Source: Bacteroidota bacterium (GTDB taxonomy: Bacteria > Bacteroidota > Bacteroidia > Flavobacteriales_F > PHOS-HE28). From it: 16,473 bases of DNA. The position numbers and the translations under genes are program-made. Within the stretch, counting starts at the first letter, position 1. Each line of letters starts with the position of its first letter. Positions 8,418-14,400 of this stretch are shown here, piece after piece. Location: assembly GCA_023418095.1 (NCBI GenBank), contig JAEZDL010000161.1:1-16473 (forward strand), in the 5' to 3' direction. Under the pieces are notes generated by a model that searched no databases, was not told where the DNA came from, and saw only the letters and a program-made list of their open reading frames with translations.

Positions 8418-9920
8418 TTAGAACAGCGGGAACTCCCGCACGAATTCCAGCGAGGCTTCCATGTGATCGTGCATCACCTCATCGTTCTTGATGAACGATA
8501 CGCGTTCACGATACGCTTCGATCAGCGACGATAATGTCTCTGATGTGCGCATCGGTTTCCTGAATTCCAGCGCCTGCGCGGCGGTGAAGAGTTCGATGGA
8601 AAGCACGCGCTCCACATCATGCACTACCTTCCAGGTCTTGATCGCGGCGGCGGCGCCCATGCTCACGTGATCTTCCTGGCCGTTGCTGCTATCGATCGTG
8701 TCCACGCTGTTGGGCATGCAGCGTTGCTTGTTCGCGCTCACCAGTGAAGCGGCGGTGTATTGCGGGATCATGAAGCCGCTGTTGAGACCGGGTTTCGCCA
8801 CAAGGAATGCAGGCAGGCCACGCTGTCCACTGATCAATTTGTAGATCCGCCGTTCGCTGATGCTGCCGATCTCCGCCGTTGCGATCGCCAGAAAGTCCAA
8901 CGCCAGCGCAAGCGGTTGTCCGTGGAAATTGCCGGCACTGATCACCAGGTCCTCATCATCGAAGACCGTCGGATTATCCGTGACAGATTCCAATTCTCGC
9001 TCGACCACGCTCTCCACGTAAGCGATCGCATCGCGTGAGGCGCCGTGTACTTGCGGGATGCAACGGAATGAATACGGATCCTGAACGTGCTTCTTCTCTC
9101 CTTCCGCGATCGCACTTCCCTTGAGTAACGTGCGCATGTTCGCAGCGACCAACGCCTGTCCGGGATGCGGCCGCACCGCGTGCACCGACGGATGAAACGG
9201 CTCCAGCCTTCCATCGAACGCATCGAGCGAGATCGCCGCGATCACATCGGCAATGCGTGCGAGCCGCGTCGCTTTCAGCACCAACAATGAAGCGTAAGCG
9301 TTCATGAACTGCGTGCCGTTCAACAACGCAAGCCCTTCCTTGGGACCGAGTTCGATCGGGGACCAGCCGAGTTTCTTCAGCGCCTGCGCGCTTTTCATGC
9401 GCTTTCCTTGCCAGATCACTTCGCCCAGACCGATCAGCGGAAGCGCGAGATGAGCGAGCGGAGCCAGATCACCGGAAGCACCGAGCGATCCGTATTCGTA
9501 CACCACGGGCAGCACATCGTTGTTGAACATATCGATGTAGCGCTGTACGGTGGAGGGGGCCACGGCGCTGTGCCCGAACGCCATGTTCTGCACTTTCAGC
9601 AGCAACATCGCGCGCACGATCTCGGGATCGATCGGATCACCGGCGCCGCAGGCGTGGCTCATCACCAGGTTCTTCTGCAATTGCGCGAGTTCGCTCTTCG
9701 CGATGCTTTGGTCGTGCAAAGCGCCGAAACCCGTGTTCACGCCGTAGATCGGTTCATCGCTTCGCTTCAGCCGATCGAGCAGGTAGCGATGGCTGCGCTT
9801 CACCGCTTCGCTCGCGGATTTATCCAGCAGGATCGGAACACGGTTCTGCAGGATGTATTCGAGTTCGATCAGCTCGATCCCAACGGTGCCGATCGTGTGT
9901 GGCTTCGCTTCTTTCTTCAT
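8418..9920 (-). CDS. hutH: Histidine ammonia-lyase
   Basis: 500-residue enzyme that converts L-histidine to trans-urocanate and ammonia, the first step of histidine degradation; cytoplasmic homotetramer in characterised members. The Ala148-Ser149-Gly150 triplet inside GSLGASGDLAPLAH would cyclise to the MIO electrophile. Other expected active-site residues are present: Tyr59 in YGVNTGFG, His89 in SHACGAG, Asn201 in LNGTQ, Tyr283 and Arg286 in YSFRC, Phe332 in GNFHG, and Glu416 in NGQEDHVSM. The His89 context and the GSLGASGDLAPLAH block are HutH-like and unlike the Bacteroidota tyrosine ammonia-lyases of flexirubin clusters. Length is normal for the family. The start ATG overlaps the hisS stop (ATGA, 9917-9920), suggesting translational coupling. 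No hutU, hutI or hutG lies in the window, so the rest of the pathway must be elsewhere or absent. Confidence 0.95.
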   Translation of the reverse strand: MKKEAKPHTIGTVGIELIELEYILQNRVPILLDKSASEAVKRSHRYLLDRLKRSDEPIYGVNTGFGALHDQSIAKSELAQLQKNLVMSHACGAGDPIDPEIVRAMLLLKVQNMAFGHSAVAPSTVQRYIDMFNNDVLPVVYEYGSLGASGDLAPLAHLALPLIGLGEVIWQGKRMKSAQALKKLGWSPIELGPKEGLALLNGTQFMNAYASLLVLKATRLARIADVIAAISLDAFDGRLEPFHPSVHAVRPHPGQALVAANMRTLLKGSAIAEGEKKHVQDPYSFRCIPQVHGASRDAIAYVESVVERELESVTDNPTVFDDEDLVISAGNFHGQPLALALDFLAIATAEIGSISERRIYKLISGQRGLPAFLVAKPGLNSGFMIPQYTAASLVSANKQRCMPNSVDTIDSSNGQEDHVSMGAAAAIKTWKVVHDVERVLSIELFTAAQALEFRKPMRTSETLSSLIEAYRERVSFIKNDEVMHDHMEASLEFVREFPLF

Positions 9921-11284
9921 TGCAGCAACCCGATCAATTCATCTTCCTTCACCGCTTTCTGCTCGCCGCTGCGCATGTCCTTCACGGTAACGATCCCGAT
10001 CTTCATCTCATTCTCACCGATGATCGCGACGAACGGGATCTTCCGATCATCGGCATACTTGAACTGTTTCGCCATTTTGGCCTGATCGGGATAAAGCTCT
10101 GCAGCGAACCCGGCTTCACGAACCTTTCGCAGAAGTGAAAGCGAATGAAGGGCTTCCTTCTCCCCGAAATTGGCGAACAGCAATTTCGGTCCTTGTTCCA
10201 GATCAGCGGGAAATTTTCCTGTTTCGAGAAGCACATCATAGATCCGATCGAGGCCGAAGCTGATCCCGACGCCACTCATACCCTTCAATCCGAAAATGCC
10301 GGTGAGATCATCGTATCGGCCGCCGCCGCAGATGCTTCCGCTCATCGTGCCTTCCAACGCCTTCACTTCGAAGATGGCGCCGGTGTAGTAATCAAGCCCA
10401 CGCGCCAGGGTCGGATCGTATTGCAGTTCGATGCTTTTTGTCTTTCCGGTCATTTCGAGGATCCGATCGATATCCCCGATCCCTTCGATCGCAATGTCAC
10501 TGGATCCAAGCCAGCTTTTCAATTGTTCACGCTGTTCCTTCCAACCACCTTTCATCTCGAACAGCGGAGCGATCCTACCGATCGCTTCATCGCCGATCCC
10601 TTTTGTTCGCATCTCCTCCTCCACTTTTTCACGGCCGATCTTATCCAATTTATCGATCGCGGTCACCATGGTCACCACTTTGTCCGGCTCACCGCTGATC
10701 GCGGCGATACCGCTGAGTATCCTTCGATCATTGATCTTCACGATCACCTTCGATCCAAGTTCGGTGAAAACGTCATCAAAAAGCATGATCAGCTCCACCT
10801 CATTCAACAAACTCTTGCTTCCGATCACATCAGCATCGCATTGGTAGAATTCGCGGTAGCGGCCTTTCTGCGGCCGATCGGCGCGCCACACCGGTTGGAT
10901 CTGGTAACGCTTGAAGGGGAACGTGATCTCGTTCTGGTGCATCACCACATACCGAGCGAACGGAACAGTGAGATCGTAACGAAGCGCTTTTTCACTGATC
11001 GAATTGGTGAAACGGGCGAAGCTTTCGTTCTTCTTTCCAATCAACTCCTGATCATCTTTGAAAGAAGAGAAATAATTCCCTGAATTCAACACACGGAACA
11101 CGAGCCGATCGCCTTCTTCACCATACTTCCCGAGCAACGTTTCGGAATTCTCCATCGCCGGTGTTTCCAACGGCTGGAAACCGTACCTGCGGAACGCGCC
11201 CCGGATGATATCGAGAATGTACTGGCGCCGCGCCATTTCCAGCGGTGAAAGATCGCGCGTGCCTTTGGGGATCGAAGGTCTCAT
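9917..11284 (-). CDS. hisS: Histidyl-tRNA synthetase
   Basis: 455-residue class II aminoacyl-tRNA synthetase that charges tRNA-His; cytoplasmic and essential. The N-terminus has the typical KGTRDLSP (7-14). Motif 2 lies around 124-155 (RYQIQPVWRADRPQKGRYRE, then FYQCD). The histidine-specific loop ARGLDYYTG is at 294-302, and motif 3 GVGISFGLDRI at 338-348. A C-terminal anticodon-binding domain covers about 365-455. Length and motif spacing fit functional bacterial HisRS. The ATG at 11284 gives the standard start. It is the first gene of the minus-strand series and overlaps hutH by 4 bp at its 3' end. On the minus strand TACTTTCG at 11300-11293 resembles a -7 box, but no matching -33 element is visible. 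Confidence 0.98.
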   Translation of the reverse strand: MRPSIPKGTRDLSPLEMARRQYILDIIRGAFRRYGFQPLETPAMENSETLLGKYGEEGDRLVFRVLNSGNYFSSFKDDQELIGKKNESFARFTNSISEKALRYDLTVPFARYVVMHQNEITFPFKRYQIQPVWRADRPQKGRYREFYQCDADVIGSKSLLNEVELIMLFDDVFTELGSKVIVKINDRRILSGIAAISGEPDKVVTMVTAIDKLDKIGREKVEEEMRTKGIGDEAIGRIAPLFEMKGGWKEQREQLKSWLGSSDIAIEGIGDIDRILEMTGKTKSIELQYDPTLARGLDYYTGAIFEVKALEGTMSGSICGGGRYDDLTGIFGLKGMSGVGISFGLDRIYDVLLETGKFPADLEQGPKLLFANFGEKEALHSLSLLRKVREAGFAAELYPDQAKMAKQFKYADDRKIPFVAIIGENEMKIGIVTVKDMRSGEQKAVKEDELIGLLQ

Positions 11285-11406
11285 TCGGGCTGCGAAAGTA
11301 CGCGGTGGATCGGGCTGAAGTTCGGGACCTTGCCGATGGATCGCTGCAACTTAATGCATCACGATCCGTATCAATGGCCCGGCAAACCCGAAGAGATCCG
11401 CGAAAA
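11285..11406. promoter_or_regulatory. Divergent intergenic region between hisS and the giant secreted-protein gene
   Basis: 122 bp (89 bp if the plus-strand gene starts at ATG 11374) that must hold the promoters of both divergent genes. Toward hisS there is a TACTTTCG element at 11300-11293, one mismatch from the Bacteroidota -7 consensus. If used, it would give a very short leader. Toward the plus-strand gene there is a TTG at 11330-11332 but no good -7 box. Four GATC sites lie in this segment. No hairpin, riboswitch or T-box-like structure is evident. Confidence 0.4.
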
Positions 11407-14400
11407 ATGCTGCCCCGGTCCGCGAAAGGCACGATCCAGAAGGCCATTCTCCTCATCGTGCTCGCGCTCGAGTTCGGCACGGGCAACGCCCAACCGTTCA
11501 CCTGGAACTGGTCCTACGCCGCCGATAACGGATCGGTGGAATATGTATCGGAGCTCGCGGTTGACAAGACCAGTGGAAGCATATATGCCACCGGCACGTA
11601 CGATCATTCGAGCTTCCTCGATCTTGAGCCCGGCCCCTTCGGTCTTTCAAGCGTTTCGGGAAGTACCGACGCCTTTCTGGTGAAACTCTCCGCCACCGGC
11701 AATGTGATCTGGAGGAAGAAGCTCGGCGGTTCGGGAACCGATGGTTCCAGCAGCGTGGCGATCGGGCCGAACGGCAATATCTACATCACCGGAGGATTCA
11801 ACGGCACGTTGAGCAGCAACCTGGTCGCCAATGTGCTCGGAAGCCTGATCTCATACGGGAACATGGACATGTTCGTGGCTTGTTACGCTCCCTCGGGCGA
11901 TCTGCTGTGGATGGAGAAAGGCGGCAGCACCGATGCCGACCGGGGAGTTTCGATCGCGGTGAATTCCAGTGGTGTGTTCGTGCAAGGCATCATACGCCGG
12001 CAGGCGACGTTCGGCAACATAACGGTATCCCCTGGAGTGAACGGCAAGGACCATGTGTTCCTGGCCAGGTATCCGCTTACCGGCGGATCGCCCCAATGGG
12101 TGCTGCAAGGGTTCAGCGCGCAGGACAATGTGCCGGGGAAACTGGCCTGCGATGAGAGCAGCGTCTTCGCCACTGGAAGTTTCAAGGCGGCTTCACTGGC
12201 CTGGCGCACCAATAACGGTGCGCTCATCAGCAATGTGGTGTGCAGCAACGACAACCAGAACATCTACATCAGTTCCATCGGGAACACAGGTGGCGTGAAC
12301 TGGCATGTGGCCGTGAACGATCCCGGTACGCAATGCGCAGGCAATGCGATAGAGGCTGATTGCGGCAGGATCTTCATCTCGGGAAATGTGCATGCCAATG
12401 CGGTTTTCCCGGGCGGCCAGACGATACCATCGGCAACGGGCGAGCACGACATGCTGTTCGTGGCCGCATTGGAAAAGACCAATGGCACCACGGCGTGGGT
12501 GCGAACAGCGAGCAGCCCGAATGACCATACCGCGGAAGGCACCGATCTGCATATCGGCGACGACAAGAACCTCTATTTGAGCGGCCAGTTCGATGGATCG
12601 ATCATACTCGATGACAGCACTTCGTTCGTTGGCCAGAACGGTCTGGAGATGTTCATCGCCAGGCTCAGCCCGTTCGGTGACTGGATCTGGGCGAGCCACG
12701 GGTCGGCGACCGGTGACGAAAAACCGCTCTCCATCGCCACACACACCGGTGGCAAGATCTACCTGGCCGGCACCTACCAGCAGGGCATCCAGTTCGGCAC
12801 CACCAGCTACCTGCACAGCAACGACCTGAATCTCTTCGTAGCACGGGCAACGATGAACAACGGGAGCGCATGGGCCAATGATCCCTCCAACTGGACTTCC
12901 CCAGGCCCGGTATGTTCCAACGCTGGTCCCATCGATCTTGGTGAACAACTCGAGGGTGACGCTGTGGCCATCCCAAGTGCCTCAGGTGTGAATGGTGCGG
13001 TGAACCTGCTGGAGAAGGATGGTCTTGTCGCCTGGTTCGACAGCACCGAAAGTGCGGCGGTGGTGGATCTGGCGGATACGATCCTGGCCGGAACGGACTA
13101 TTCGATCCGATGGTCGCGAGCCGCAAGCGGCAGCGCCCGTCTACAGATCTCCTATTCGCAGGATGGCAGTTCCTGGACCGCACATGGATCGACCCCACAA
13201 AGCACATCCGATCCCCTCACCGATCAGGAATTCACAGCTCCGGTCACGTTCCGGTATTTGAAGTTCAAAAGGCCCGCCTCCAATCCCAACGCGGCCTTCA
13301 AGGTGGATGGCATCACCAGCCGCACCAGCACGATGGTGACCGGCACCTGGTCCGGACAGGGCGTAGATGCCGATGGCCTCTTCGATCCCACGGATCTTAG
13401 CGGCCCGATCCCGGTGACCTACACCATCACCTTGGGATCATGTTCCTTCAGTACCACAAGGAGCATACTGGTAACATCACCTGCTAGCGCTCTTATCACC
13501 GGTACTTCGGTCGCATGCACGGCCTCACCCTCCATTCAACTTTCACTTTCGGGATCAACACCGATGGCCACGGTCAACACCTGGCAGAAGAGCATTGATG
13601 GCATAACCTGGACGGATCTTCCGGGCACCGCATCCACGACACTTACATCCACGATCGCGCAGAATTGCTTCTTCCGGGCATCGCTGAACTCTGCTGGTTG
13701 CGGCAACTCCTACACCGATCCCCATGCCGTTACCTTCCATGGATCGGCGGAACTCACATGCCCGGCCGATACCGTGCTCACAGCGAACACTGCGACCTGC
13801 TCGGCCGCGCTGGAATATGAGGCGTTGCTGCAAGGCGATTGTGGTGCGGGTTCGATCGCGTACACGCATCCAAGCGGCACCATCTTCCCGATCGGTACGA
13901 CCACGGCTGCGGTCTCGGCCATGACCGATGGAAATGAAGTGGCCACGTGCAGTTTCAATGTTACGGTGATCGACCTGCAGCAACCGCAGATCACCTGTCC
14001 GGCCAGCATCGTTCAACTTTCGACACCGAACCAATGCGGCCGCGTCGTTCATTTCAACGCCTCGGCAACGGATTGTTCCACGGCCACACTTTCATACTCA
14101 CACGCGAGCGGGAGTTCCTTCCCGATCGGTACCACCACAGTGATCGTTTCAGCCACGGATGCCACAGGGCTTACCAATAGTTGCACGTTCACCATCACCA
14201 TAAATGATATCGATACGGATGGTGATCTGGTGGCCGACTGTTCCGATGGATGTCCGTTCGATCCACTGAAGACCGCTCCAGGAAGTTGCGGATGCGGAAC
14301 CCCGGATACGGATGGCGATGGGGACGGCCTGGCCGACTGCAATGATGGTTGCCCGGGCGATCCATTGAAGACCAACCCAGGTACATGCGGCTGCGGGGTC

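Noticed and set aside
8418..9920. The ammonia-lyase as a tyrosine ammonia-lyase of a flexirubin or aryl-polyene cluster
   Set aside because: Its SHACGAG and GSLGASGDLAPLAH motifs are HutH-like, and no ketosynthase, acyl carrier or DarA/B-like genes are nearby.
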